This document shows positions 33,163 through 45,659 of a DNA stretch of 64,000 bases, piece by piece. The translations under genes and the position numbers were made by a program. Source of the stretch: Manduca sexta (Eukaryota; Arthropoda; Insecta; Lepidoptera; Sphingidae); assembly GCF_014839805.1 (NCBI RefSeq), contig NC_051141.1, forward strand, positions 15,632,777 through 15,696,776. Reading direction: 5' to 3'. The stretch's first letter is position 1. Each line of letters begins with the position of its first letter. Below the pieces are notes generated by a model that had not been told where the DNA came from, ran no database searches, and saw only the letters and a program-made list of their open reading frames with translations.

Positions 33163-35183
33163 TAAATTTCTATTAGGCGTGTATAATTCTAAAGGTGCGA
33201 AATTAATTTGTTAATTCTCAGAATTAATTAAGACCTATAAAATAATCAAAAAATGGGACATAGATCGAAATATGTAATCGATGTAACTCGCAATTTTTTC
33301 CTGAACAAAAACATCTTTTTAAATTTAATATTGCGCGATATTCGAATTATGCTTATCTCCGTTGAAGGTATGTATGTCAAATAACCTACTAGATAAGTAT
33401 ATAAAATTATATTGATGCACTATTCCCGAGCAGACTGCGAAAAATAACAAAAAGCTTTATTATTTAACATAAAGAGGTTATAGATAGATAAGGCATGCAC
33501 GGCATACCAAAATTTCGTAACTCCGAAATTTCGGAACGAATTTACCCATATTTTAATCCCGAAATCAAGAGCCGTAATATCGGGAAAGCTATTTGGAAAT
33601 AAACTGAAGTCAATAATTATATTTTCAACTGTTGTCTATCATATTTTTAGTACAGATTAAACCACGTACCAAATTACAAAATTAACTACCACTTCAAAAC
33701 ACGATAATATTATAATACAACATAGTAAAAAAAACGCTACCAATACAAATATATTTAAAAAAAAGTGTAACTTTGAAAATAATATGTATAATATATTTAA
33801 TAATAATATTATAGTAATACACATACACACACGCGCGCACACACACTTACTCACACACACACACATATTAAAACACTAAAATTTACATAATCAATAAAAA
33901 AGTCTAGTAGTTGTATAAAATAAAATAAAAAAATATAATATGTACATGCATGTAACAAATACCTATTGTAAGTAGTTAATTGTATAGTTTCTCTCTCTCT
34001 TGAAACTTTGCCCGACAGGGTCCACGATTATGTCACGTGTATTAAAATGTAACATCTTATGTATAAAATGATTGTGGAGTGCAATAAACTTTGAATTTGA
34101 AAACACTCCCACACTCTCCAGTCTACACCCTTCTTAATACCAAAAAAGGATACATCCAGATTAGATCCTAATATAGTTAGGAATATTGCAATTGCGAAAG
34201 TCTGAAAATGTTTCGAATGTTTGCGTGTTTGTGAGCGTAAAAAGTAGAAATGGTTATACAACTTCTTAGATGAAATTTGGCAAACGAATAGAGCTATTTT
34301 TATATAGCTAGGCTTAATAGGCTACTTTTTATAATGAAAAAAAAATACTTTCAGTTAGTTTTAAGCGAAATCGCTAATTAAATTATGCCATAAAAATGCA
34401 TTTAAATCGTAATTAAAATATCACAATACTGTCATTATGTGAACTCCGTAAATATTGAAGAGTGCGTGTGCATATACAATGCACTGGGTGTACAGTTAAT
34501 CACAAATCACAATAGCCCTCACCGGCCGGCCATATTACGTCGGCATTGTACGCCTATAAACTCGCCTTTACTATATTAATATCATTTTCCCCTTCAACAA
34601 TGTACGAACTATTCGCTAGATTTGACCTCGAACGGACCGGAATAAGGGATGGTATAGTAGAAAGAGACGACAATAATAACGAACATCGAGCTGGTCACTG
34701 GCTAAGGGCTAGGAAGTATGGTATACTATATTTGTATCAGATTTTGAGATTACATTTGTCTAGTATCACTCTCGATCCTTGTCAACTTTACTAGGTTGTG
34801 CTTGGTAGCTAAGAATTTAAAATATGTTAGGAACTAATACTAATTACCTAAACAAAGCGTTTTCACTAAAATTCATGCTATTTGATTGTGAAATAACTAA
34901 TAGAAATATAATAGCTTAATGACAATGCCACAATCATTGATTGATTGTTCCCTCCTCTCAAACGTAGCAGATGTTAATGCCAAAATCGGAAAAATATGCA
35001 TATAAGTACATTATTACATGTATTTATGCGTTTCGGCCGATTGATGTGGCACGTACACCGCGTAGTTGCATTGATCTGTGCCGTTGCTAGGTGACACGGG
35101 CCGGCCCCGCGCCGCCCGCCGCTGCGCCGGTAGACTCCGTTAAAAACCTATACACGCATACTTGGAATTTGTAGTTTGTACGC
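33163..35183. other. Gene-free intronic stretch with a CA microsatellite
   Basis: AT-rich. A CA/CG dinucleotide microsatellite occupies about 33,820-33,865. At 34,080-34,100, GTGCAATAAACTTTGAATTT could be an old poly(A) end. A GC-rich patch lies at 35,095-35,140 (CGGGCCGGCCCCGCGCCGCC), unusual for this DNA. Confidence 0.4.
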
Positions 35184-36468
35184 CAATGGCGACGGGTGAA
35201 ATTTATCAAAAATGGAAGCCATTAACAGTTTTTCCCCATAGTAAACATACCATATGGGTATAGGTCAGATTAAGGTAAAGAAATTAAATAACGTTTATGA
35301 ATAAGGGGGTAAAATTATAACTACGCGCTAATAACAGGAACCCGCATTTGTTTATTCTCAAAACAAAGCTTTGTAAATGTAATTTCCGATATAAGTAGTA
35401 TAAGTAGACCAAAATAGCAGTTTATTTAAATGAATTGCTTTTAGGTATTATCAATTCTATTCCTAGTCCACGAAAACTTGTTAATTTTGATAGAATCGTC
35501 GTGCCTCATTAAAATTAGTAAAAATCATAAGTACTTTCTTGTTAAAGTTAATTTTTTATATAATGTCTGATATTACAAAATAATAACTATTTTGAATATA
35601 ACCAAAAGAAATAGGTACCTAAGGAGTCCAAAACAATACAATTAATAATTATCCTAACTATAAACAAACGCTAATTATAATACTTACATAATAATGCGGA
35701 ACAAAAGTTCATACTTTCTAAATAATTGAAAACAAACCGCGTTAATGGACGTACATTTTATAACATCAATTAGCAACTCTCACTTAGTAAATCAGACACC
35801 GCAAATTAATTTGTTAATACTAACAATATGGACGCGCGGAACATCAACACGTGGCCGTCCCATGTATACCCTGGTATACATACGTGTATGTATACCAGAG
35901 TAACAAATACTAAGGTTACCCTGGTATACATACACGCACGTATACGTGTATTTTTATTACACTACCACAAATTCTGACAGATATAACGCGCTGCGCGTGA
36001 AAGGAATAACATCGAGGTAAGACACTGAGGCGCGAGTACTGCACGAGATTTACTATTTGATGAATTTATTTGGACTACCGATGGCGTTAAACCATTGTAT
36101 TAAACTACACACACACAAACAACATCCCGCATTTATCTCCGAAGGGGTATGCACCCGCTTTTCGCCAAGCGTGTTCCGTCCCATGACGTGAAGGGGGGCG
36201 AGCCCATCGCCATATCGGGCACAAATTCCAGACTGCGGGCTGATACTGAGCAGAAAAACCCAAATATCACGTTGCCCGAACCGGGATGCGAACCCGGGAC
36301 CTCAGTGCGCTGTCATACCGCGCATGCAGTACAACTACGGTAGTCGGCACCAAGCCAGTGTATTGAACTGAACAAATAAAAAATAATTTGTTTAAATATA
36401 CTATTATTGTAGGTAATGAATATTCTAGTAATATTATTATGTCAAGTTTTATGGACGCTTCGGCACTT
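35184..36468. mobile_element. hAT-type element, second copy, split by a SINE
   Basis: Starts CAATGGCGACGGGTGAAATT and ends TATGGACGCTTCGGCACTT, clearly related to the ends of the element at 3259. Flanks TTGTACGC and TTGTCGAC are a decayed 8-bp TSD. Inner blocks (GTTACCCTGGTATACATACA, CGCGCTGCGCGTGAAAG) correspond to the first copy. A SINE-B sits inside at 36107-36354. Without the SINE it is about 1.0 kb and has no transposase. Confidence 0.75.
36107..36354 (-). repeat. SINE-B, full length with TSD
   Basis: On the minus strand: a tRNA-like head with B box GGTTCGCATCC in CCCGGGTTCGCATCCCGG, then ATTTGTGCCCGATATGGCGA, CATGGGACGGAACACGC and a TGTG-rich tail. Flanked by imperfect 15-bp duplications (CCATTGTATTAAACT and CCAGTGTATTGAACT, 13 of 15 identical), showing insertion by LINE machinery into the older hAT element. 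Confidence 0.8.
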
Positions 36469-37466
36469 TTGTCGACTACAACTCACAAGTATTAATGTTC
36501 GACATTCGGTACACTCACCGGCTAAAAAATTATATTAAAACTCATTATCTTTTTAACAAAAATTCTATATCATTATTGGAGAAAAAAAAATAAACCTCTT
36601 GAGTTATTTTGAGACCTATGATAATGACGGATTGCGAATAGATTCTTCGTGGAGCAGAGACGCAGAGAATTCGCAACGAATACGCCGCGGGAGCGTATAA
36701 GTATTGGCCCTTCAGTAGCTTTATCTCTTTCTACCGTGATAGAATTAATTCAGGTAGGGCAGGAATCATTAACTTATTCCTTATCTTGACGGATGGTATA
36801 GAGAACATGATTATAGTAATTAATTCATTATTACTCATAAAAAACTATTTAATTAATTTATTATAATATATCTTATGCATATACACTTGACATTTTAAAT
36901 TGTGTAAAAATACAATGACGGGTCAAGAAAAATCTTGCCCCACTTGAAATAATGTCTTAATGTCACCAATAATGCGCTTCAATCAATATTACACCTTTAA
37001 ACATACATCATAAGAGTTATATCAATATAAACTTGCAAATGTCGATAGAGCCATCGTTATCACAAACGAGCGATATCTTTAATTCTGTTGTAGATAATAT
37101 AGGAATTGATAATACGAGTACGCGTTGATGCAATAGTAATCAGATGCTTATCATTGTATTATTCCATAAACTAATACTACAATTTTGTATGCGGTCACAT
37201 CTCATTGAGATCAAATGATAATTTTAATTACAGTAAATACCGACGAATGTTTATAATAATACATTTTGAGCTTTTATTACAATAACCCCTTTAGAATGCT
37301 GGCTTTTTCGCCCTCTAATTAAGCATTTGACGTTATTTAAGAAATAAGGAAAACGATGTTTGATATTGATTAATTTAATTTATAGGTAAACACACTTGTA
37401 CTTATAATTCAATAGTACGGAATGTCACGGGAAATGCGCTGTATTCAGCAACAGCCGTTCATTTTT
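36469..37466. other. Gene-free intronic stretch
   Basis: AT-rich; no bounded repeat seen. Confidence 0.3.
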
Positions 37467-37970
37467 AGGGTTCCGTACCTCAAAAGGAAAAAACGGAAAC
37501 CTTATAGGATCACTTTGTTGTGTGTCCGTCTGTCAAGACCCTTTTTCTCAGGATCGCGTGGAGGTATTGAGCTGATTTTTTTTCAAATACTTAGGTCCCT
37601 TGGACCTGTTAAAAAAATCAAACCTCTAAACCAACGCAATCAAAATTATGTTTATGCCGCAAATTTTCGAAAGTCGCAATGGAAACAAAACCCACAAGGT
37701 ACTTTCTGTGAACTCAGAATCTTGAAATTTGGCATGAAGCAGTGTTTTATAGCACATATAAAGGAAAAAATCCGAAAACCTAATTTTTTTAGACCTTTGT
37801 CTTTGATTTATGTTCCTTCAGCTTTCCATATTGTAATGTTATGGATTTCATTTTGCAATAAAAATACCATAACTACGACTCGACTGTCGTGAAGGGTCAA
37901 CTTTTACTTACATACCAGGTTTGTACCGAACCCTCGGTGCGCGAGTTCAACTCGCACTTGGTCGATTTTA
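37467..37970 (+). repeat. AGGGTTCCGTACCT-type interspersed repeat
   Basis: Starts AGGGTTCCGTACCTCAAAAG and ends near GTACCGAACCCTCGGTGCGC, GAGTTCAACTCGCACTTGG. The two ends hold inverted GGGTTCCGTAC / GTACCGAACCC. It contains CTTATAGGATCACTTTGTTG and TCTTGAAATTTGGCATGAAG. I recognise this as a frequent lepidopteran repeat. A 156-codon open frame across it is not a gene. Confidence 0.65.
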
Positions 37971-38698
37971 TTTTATTTTAATATTCGATTTGCCATCATA
38001 TTCATCATATTTTATGTAATGAAAATCAAGTGTAAGTAATCAACACAATTGCTTTTTGTACGATATCAGAACGAAACAACGAACTAGATATCTCCGAGTC
38101 AACGTACTCATAAGTTATCACCACCTACTTTTTAGTAGGCGATGTTGATATTTCTGCCACACCAAACAAAGTGGACTAAACAAAGATTGTAATTACACTG
38201 TACGACTTATTTTAAACCTTCCGTTTCTGCTACTAAAATATGTATCTTCGTTTAAATACCAGAAATTACATTAAAATAAATCGTTTCGCGTGCCATGCCA
38301 TTTTCTTACTCAAAGACTATTCCACTACTGCCAATGAATGCTAAGATTTCAACGACCGCGCATTATACTCAAGAGGTTCACGCGCTCCGTTTGGCAGTCA
38401 ATTCCCGAAGTAACCCGACCTTCAAACCAAAAGTCGCTATGCCCGTTACATTATTTACCTTCCTATCAATGACAAAAATTATATCAAACATTAATCCTGT
38501 GTAATATTTAAAACTATCAAATATAAATGGTATTTTTACATAAAACTAGGTTTTGCTCGCGAACCTATCCAATTTTAAGAAATTACATGATTTGAATTTC
38601 GCATTCAAATTATGTCATTAGTATGTGAGGTCGTGTAATATATTTCTCAGAAAAACCTTATTACTGTCGGAACAGCAAAGTCGGTTTTAGAATCCTTA

Positions 38699-38757
38699 TG
38701 GCCCGTACCCAACAGTGGGACGGTATATAATCCAGGACTGATATTATTATTATTATA
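38699..38757 (+). repeat. SINE-C 3' tail only
   Basis: CCCAACAGTGGGACGGTATA followed by TAATCCAGGACTGATATTAT and ATT repeats; the last 60 bp of the family. Confidence 0.65.
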
Positions 38758-39077
38758 CACGGACCACTCGTCTAATTACAGTCCCAAGCACCCGATAATA
38801 TATTTTATTTGTGAGTTGACACAATGGTATCCGTTGTTACACAGACTGTGCAGCACCTTAACGTCCAGGAGCAAAGATCTTGATTCCAAGCTTTAAATAT
38901 TGTCAAGCTTTAAAAATGTTGTATAGTAAATTTTTGGGTTGTGGCATCTAATTTATAGCAAACTAAAACTTTTTCTGAATTGTCTCAAGTTAATTATAAT
39001 ATTTCTTGTAAAATGGATGCCAGATCGTTGCTGCGTATTCAAGTTGTGATCAAATCAAGTTTTGTGCCGTAGAAGGA

Positions 39078-39110
39078 AGTGGCGAAGGGTGAAATTCTTT
39101 AATATTTTTT
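39078..39110 (+). mobile_element. hAT-type 5' end fragment
   Basis: AAGTGGCGAAGGGTGAAATT repeats the start of the elements at 3259 and 35184. The matching right end was not found; two hairpins follow directly. Confidence 0.5.
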
Positions 39111-39112
39111 AT

Positions 39113-39152
39113 TCACATCCAGGTTTACACCTAAGTGTAAACCTGGATGTGA
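39113..39152. repeat. Hairpin 1: 18-bp perfect arms, CTAA loop
   Basis: TCACATCCAGGTTTACAC (39113-39130), spacer CTAA, then the exact reverse complement (39135-39152). Confidence 0.92.
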
Positions 39153-39154
39153 GT

Positions 39155-39196
39155 ATAACATAAGTACTCGAGTCTAAACTCGAGTACTTATGTTAT
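39155..39196. repeat. Hairpin 2: 19-bp perfect arms, CTAA loop
   Basis: ATAACATAAGTACTCGAGT (39155-39173), spacer CTAA, then the exact reverse complement (39178-39196). It starts 2 nt after hairpin 1 and has the same loop. Confidence 0.92.
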
Positions 39197-41289
39197 GAGC
39201 GCCATTCCGTGCATAACCACACGATGTCAACGTTGAAATCGTATTAAATGCAGGTGTCCGGGTTGCACTACAGTTGAGTCGAACACAATGAGTGTACGGA
39301 TTTTTTGTTAAATAAGGTTAAATTAATCTTCTATTAAAGGATTAAGTGTAAGTAATACAATAAAAGTGTGTCCAATAATACAGGTGTACGAGTAAATACT
39401 CGATATGTCCGAAATATTATACATTTATGACACAAAGTCTTTGGTGCAAACATATATTTAATATTATATTTTTTTGTTACACTGTCCGTTTTGTTTTGTT
39501 AACAGAGAACTCTGTTATATGCGACTAGTAGGTTTATACCTGCCATAAAAAATAGATTGCATAAAATGATCTCACATTTAACAAACGCCATGGGTTGAAA
39601 GAGCACTCTCACAATTCATATTGTAAATACAAAACATTTTTCCGACATACCCACGCAATGCAGTAATTAAATTAAAACCAGCAGTAGCAACACTCGGTGA
39701 CCTTTGACTGTTGCTTTGGACACAAAGCCGTGTGGGGCGGCGGCGGGAGTGCTCGGGCGGGTGGATGTTTCTATACTATCAAATATCTTGCCGACTTTAC
39801 AGCTTCGATAAACAATGTGTTGTATTCATGGCCGTGTGTAATTATAATAGGAAAATTATTTCTGTTAGGTGTATCGATTAATAGAGCTGCGTTTCACGTG
39901 GATAATATCTACACAGGCAACATCAGTTATTATTAAACCGAGAACAAATACTAATATTAACTTGCAGTTAAAAATAAACTCTTATGCCAATCAATTTAAT
40001 TCGACTAGATTAAGTTTATTGCTTAAGGAAAAAATTACATTTTATAAATGTAATTTTTTCCTTAAGTTAAGTAGTTATACTAACAAAAAATTGAATAGAG
40101 CGCAGCTGGAATCCTGCAACATTCCCACAGGACGTTTCGCGACAGTGAAGAAATAACACACGCCTAAAACGTACGATCGGTAAACGTAAGCATCGATTGA
40201 TTCTAACATTTTTCTATCGTATTTTAATAGAACGATAACAAAGAATACTACGTCATTAATATGACGATTGACTCATCATTACGTGTGAGGTGAAATGGGA
40301 CTGGACATAAATGTAAAAAGCAAAATTGCATAGGCTATGATTTAATTGAATATAGATACATATTTCAAATAATAATAGTAGTAACCTTTGATGCGATGGG
40401 ACATTATCGCAGAAAACAAACCATCCAACCACAAATATTTGTATACAAACACGCACCACGTTTAGTTCCATCGATGTTATGACATAAAACATTCATTAAA
40501 ATTTATTTCTGTTCAAAATAAGTATAAATAACAATAAGTTACCATAACTAAATAAATTGGGAGAAATCGCAAAATTTTCGATCGCAGAATCAACATCTGC
40601 ACCTTATGGACAAGCGCGAACTTTATTCTTAATTATTTGCAGAACAAAAAAATAAATCCACATTCAAATAAATTTAGATTAATCAGTGTGCGCTATCGTT
40701 AGTCGAATAAGAAACAACACGCCATAGAGAAGGCGTTTTAGTTTAACTAACAATAGGTTAAATCAAACACAACCGTTTGCATTGGGACCGCGTCGAGACC
40801 GACAATCTCAGCATAATCGGATGCAATTCAATAAAACATTATGCCCCATACATAAACAATCATGTATTATATAATTCTATAAAGGATTGTTCAGTATTAA
40901 ATGTTTGTTAGTAAATATTTTATAAATTCTTGCTCAGAATTATGCCTCGAACAACCGTTTGATATTTGAACCGTAGTTCAAATAGCAAAGGCATTTAAAC
41001 AATAAGACTCTTGCAGGCTTCCAGGATTTAAACTGCAGATAATTAAATCTGTTGCTTCGCCGTTTCAAATAATGTCTGCATCTCATATTACTAATTTTAT
41101 ACATGTAAAGGTTCGTGGAAAAGTTTGGATGTGTTTATATTTGTTAGAAGTTGATACAGAAACTGAGCGGATTTAAATGATATTTGTCTGTATCATATTT
41201 ATGGTGAAAAGATATGGATTGAGATAGATACGAATCAGGAAAACCTACATACCACAATCAGTGAAATTGTCTTTTTTACGTTTTAAAAG
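39197..41289. other. Gene-free intronic stretch
   Basis: AT-rich, with one inverted repeat listed separately. No exon of the PH gene was recognised here. Confidence 0.3.
40022..40066. repeat. 21-bp perfect inverted repeat, 3-nt spacer
   Basis: CTTAAGGAAAAAATTACATT plus T (40022-40042), spacer TAT, exact reverse complement at 40046-40066. Confidence 0.9.
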
Positions 41290-41505
41290 ACACTCACGCA
41301 TTTAATCAAGCTGGGTCTCAACTGACGCACCCACTTTCCGCCGTGTGTATTCCATGCCACGTAATAGCGGATAGGTCTCTCGCTATATCTGGCACAAATT
41401 CCATACTCCGGGCTGATGCCAAGTAGAAAATCCCGAACCGGGTATTGGACCCAAGACTTTAGCACTGCAGTCATACCGTGATACAACTACGCCACCGAGG
41501 TAGTT
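41290..41505 (-). repeat. SINE-B with tRNA-like head
   Basis: On the minus strand: CTCGGTGGCGTAGTTGTA (A box TGGCGTAGTTG), then GGTCCAATACCCGG at the B box, TTTGTGCCAGATATAGCGAG and GGCATGGAATACACACGGCG. Diverged from the copy at 36107 but collinear. Confidence 0.7.
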
Positions 41506-41903
41506 TTAAAGAAAATTAATTTAAAAAGGCGACCCTCATTCGTACACATACCAAAGGTTAACATGAGTCAGTAATGTTGAAACCTAACTGGATCGAGCAC
41601 ATTATTGTTAAATTGATAGTGGTGTTAATGCGGAAATCTACCGCAACACGCGCGCACATTATCCACTGACGTCATCACTGTGTTAAAGAAAATATTGCCA
41701 ACGCACGAATTGTTTTAAACCCTTATATTATAACAAGAATGTTGGATGACAACACCAAATAAAAATACGAAATTTTGTGAAAATATTTGGATCTTTGTCA
41801 GAATAAAGGCGATCTAATTTAACATGATAGACCGTCCGGATACAAATACAATATCTATTTCCCTTGGAAAAGTTTACAATGAAGCTTTTAACTGTGTTTT
41901 TAT

Positions 41904-42527
41904 AAGGGGTCGCAAACCGGCATTCCGGACTGCGAAAATACCGGAATATTGGACCAAATTGTGAACTTCAAAATACCGGTATTAATTTCACAATAACCGG
42001 GTCATTGGCTATTTTGGAAAAAATATTTTCATAACAAAATGTTTGTATAATTATTAATTTCTTGAGTTCTATTTCGCTTGCAATTTCATTCATACCACAC
42101 GTAACACGGTTGCAAGCAAATGTTACCATGATTATTCCCGAAGTGCCGAATTCGTCCGATAATAGCCGATCAAACGACTAAACAAATAAGTACATAGCAT
42201 TATTAATTTCATGACTATTTTAATTTTGATCTCAAGGGCTACACAGTCCAAACTGATTTAATATTTATATGGCAAATACTTTGTAAAGTGTTGTGTTTGT
42301 TGATTAAACGTTGATTTTATCTAGAAAATAATCCCTTTTTATCATTCAACCTTTAACTAACCCTAAGCAGTTATTAAAATTTGACATTTAAGTTCTAACT
42401 TACATGTTTATTTCTTATTTTTATAATATTGTATCTTCAAATACCGGAAATACCCGAATTTATTTAAGATTAGTACCTACCGAAAATACCGGTTTTAAAA
42501 AATGATATTGCGACATTGCGACCCCTA
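41904..42527. mobile_element. hAT-type MITE with GGGGTCGCAA ends
   Basis: Ends AAGGGGTCGCAAACCGG and ATTGCGACCCCTA are inverted repeats. Flanks GTTTTTAT and GTTTTATG look like a decayed 8-bp TSD. Inside, ATACCGG / CCGGTATT motifs recur many times on both strands, as subterminal transposase-binding repeats do. No transposase. Confidence 0.65.
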
Positions 42528-45500
42528 GTTTTATGCCGAGGTTCCTATATTATAATATACCTATACATATAATATTATAGAAAAATATGATTAATTCATC
42601 TACGTGCCGTAATAAGTTTATACCGCGTTATGGAAGATATTTCCGCGATATGTCTGATTGTGTCAAGTGTACGAACTACGATCACCCGCCTCCGTGCCTG
42701 CAGCGATATCACACAACTCAAACACAACACACCTCTTATCAAAATGCACGTTCCTTTTGATTACTTTCAACTATTCAAACATCTGGCGATTAGTCAATTA
42801 CCATCTTTCTCCTCTACTAAAACCAAATGTGGAAATACGTGAGAATGGATTCGGAATAAATTTGACAAACACATAGTTCATGTTTTTTACCTTACAGACT
42901 ACTTTTTATTCAAGAAAAGTACGCTTTTATTGCATAAACGACTGTAGATATAAAATTTATCTACAATGTGCATCTATCAACAAAATGGACAGATTTGAGC
43001 ATTTTCCATTCTGCCAATAATGCCGAAGAACTGGCACAAAATATGTTATTCTACTAGGGACGTGGCATTTTAACCGATGTATAAAAATATGTATTTTTAA
43101 ATAGGAAACAAAATATTCTTTCTTTGTTATATTACTTAATATTGTTTTAATTTAATTACATGAATTACGGTACGTAATAATCCGAACAAAGCGGTTGTCT
43201 GGACTCGCCGCCGCAGTAAAGCTAATGAAGAAATGTCTGGGAAGCGGATCAGATAAGTTTGTTCTTCGTGATTTACGTTTCCGAATAATCGAGTTACGTT
43301 ATGTATAGGTATTTTCAATGAGTAAACTTAAATAAAAAATATCCTAACGTCACGGACCTCTCTCTAGAAGCATGAGAATATTGCAATCGCAGGTTCAAAA
43401 ACGAATGTCAACAATTCAAGGTTAGTAAACGGGTCTGAACTTAATAATAATATAATGCAAGACTTACGTCACAGTCTAACTCGTATACAGTTGAAACAAC
43501 CGAGAGAGCAGATAGGAAAGCAACAAGTTCAAGGGCACGGCCCGACGTCTGACCTACTTCGGATCGAGCCTTTGTTTGGGTATTAACGGCCCGTGAACGG
43601 AACCCCTATTACAATGAGGTGAACAAGATTTTTATGCCACTGAGGATCGTAGCCAAGACGACTTACCAGAATAAATACCAGTTATGATAATAGAAAACAA
43701 AAACTGCAAAGAAATGATAACATACGAATATGTCTATAACTAGTATATGACATTCCCGTACTTAACGTGAGCGTTAACCACTTTAGCCCCAGCGGCACCA
43801 CGGCAAAGTGATAAAAATTGACACGTTTGTAACCTGAATTAACCAGCTAACCAACGGTAAAGCACGTCAACATTCAATATTTTTAGTGTTACCTCATATT
43901 GATAGAAAAGGAAATATTTTATCACATTTCAACAACTTGTACAATAAACATTAGCAGACATTGGACACCAGTAAATTATTATTAACACTTGCTCTGCTAT
44001 GCTAACGGGTCAATATGTATTTATAAATAGGGAACATTAAATAATAATGCCGAATCCAATTTCATTAAATAACTTATGTTAGTAAACGTAACATTAAGCC
44101 GGATTAAAACTTTGAACAAATAAAAGTTATGAATCATTTACGAATACATATTATTCAGATCAATTTAATTAAGAACTAGAGCGCCCTACTGCTGGCTTCT
44201 GTACTAGACACTATGTCGTTGGGCTGCTGACCCGAACGTAATTGCTAATCAGCCCCGGGCAGTAGTGGTTACTTTTTGCGCCAAAGCTACAATAAAAACA
44301 TGTGGTTCGGGTAGACACGGCCGCATCCCTCGAGGCGTTTATCCTTCATATTAGCCGATATCGACGCTTCGCACTTCATACCGTCCGCGGTTCAAACATA
44401 TTAAGGGCATCAAATTGATACCTCGAACGTGTTATTCGGTGTGCTATATTTAACAGACAAATTTTAAATACGGCACGCAATACGTTTTGCGCGACACTAC
44501 TTCGATGACGATGAGAAGTTAGAAATGATTGCATTTATTTAGACATATTGATTGATGTTTTACTACAATTTTTTTCAAGTTCATTAACTGTTTTGTTCTT
44601 AATAATAATATCAATGCCTACTAAGGCATAGTGCTTGCAATCCCTAGAAAGGATCCCTTGCATTACTTTGGCGACTCTTTCTTCTATTTTACAAGCACTT
44701 TCTTAACTTTGCTCGGGCCTTTTTCACTGTCTTGTAATTCACACATTTCCATTCAAGTCAGTCTAATTGTGTAATTTATTATCTAGACACTGTAAGGTTT
44801 CAATGACAACAAAAACGCTGTTATTTCTTAACAGATTTTAGAGTTATAAGGGATAGAATGGGCGGTTGACTGAGACTGCGCGCAATTTTCATAGCTGCTT
44901 TGTGACACTGCTGCGTCATGCTCACGCATGTCAACCTCACCGATCTCGTACTGTTTCATTCGGCCCCATATACCTAATACGATAATACAACCCTGATCCG
45001 CCATCTCAAGAAATAAGCCTCGCTAACTACGATCAAATTGTCTAAATTCACATTTCCAACATGCACCCCGAGTTCACAGCAAATAAGCGTTCATACGAAT
45101 TCATGTTAAAAAAATTGTGGATAAAATTTAAGCAAAACTTGTAAAGCGTAACGTGAGTCACTTTAAAAATGACACATTAATTTTATTTTCATAATGAGTT
45201 TGGTTTCATGTTTCCTGGAATGTTGCTCAATAGCGATCGCCGAATAAAGCTAGAATATACAATAACGTTAATTGCAACTCATATTTTCTTTATTACAAAG
45301 TAGGTGTTTTTGTACACTTTTGAAATATGTAGATTGCAAGAACCTTTAATTGGAAAATGTTTTCAAAATGAAAGCAATCTGTAAAGATCGCTAAGTGTCA
45401 ATGACTAGAGCTCGTTAAACGAGGATCAATAATAAATTAATAGCGATTTGAAAGAACTGCAATAGGAGTGTTCCTGCTAGGCCACGACAACCTAGCCCCA

Positions 45501-45659
45501 GCTGGCATGGCAGCGCGTTTTTACTCGTTAAAACTCGTTGCCTGCTTTATACTTCCCAATACATTCTCCCATGCACGCTGTTGACTGCAGGGTCTGTATC
45601 CAAAAAAAAAATACTATTGCGCTTGATTTTCACAGCGCCGTTCTGCGCTAAGCTTATAT
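42528..45659. other. Gene-free intronic stretch
   Basis: AT-rich. A more GC-rich block at 44,175-44,400 (CAGCCCCGGGCAGTAGTGG, CGGCCGCATCCCTCGAGGCG) looks like transposon debris but could not be assigned. Confidence 0.3.

Noticed and set aside
33820..33865. CA-rich tract considered as a regulatory or CRISPR-like repeat
   Set aside because: It is a simple dinucleotide microsatellite without spacers.
37422..37892. 156-codon open frame on the plus strand
   Set aside because: It lies almost entirely within the AGGGTTCCGTACCT-type interspersed repeat and has no domain or codon signature.
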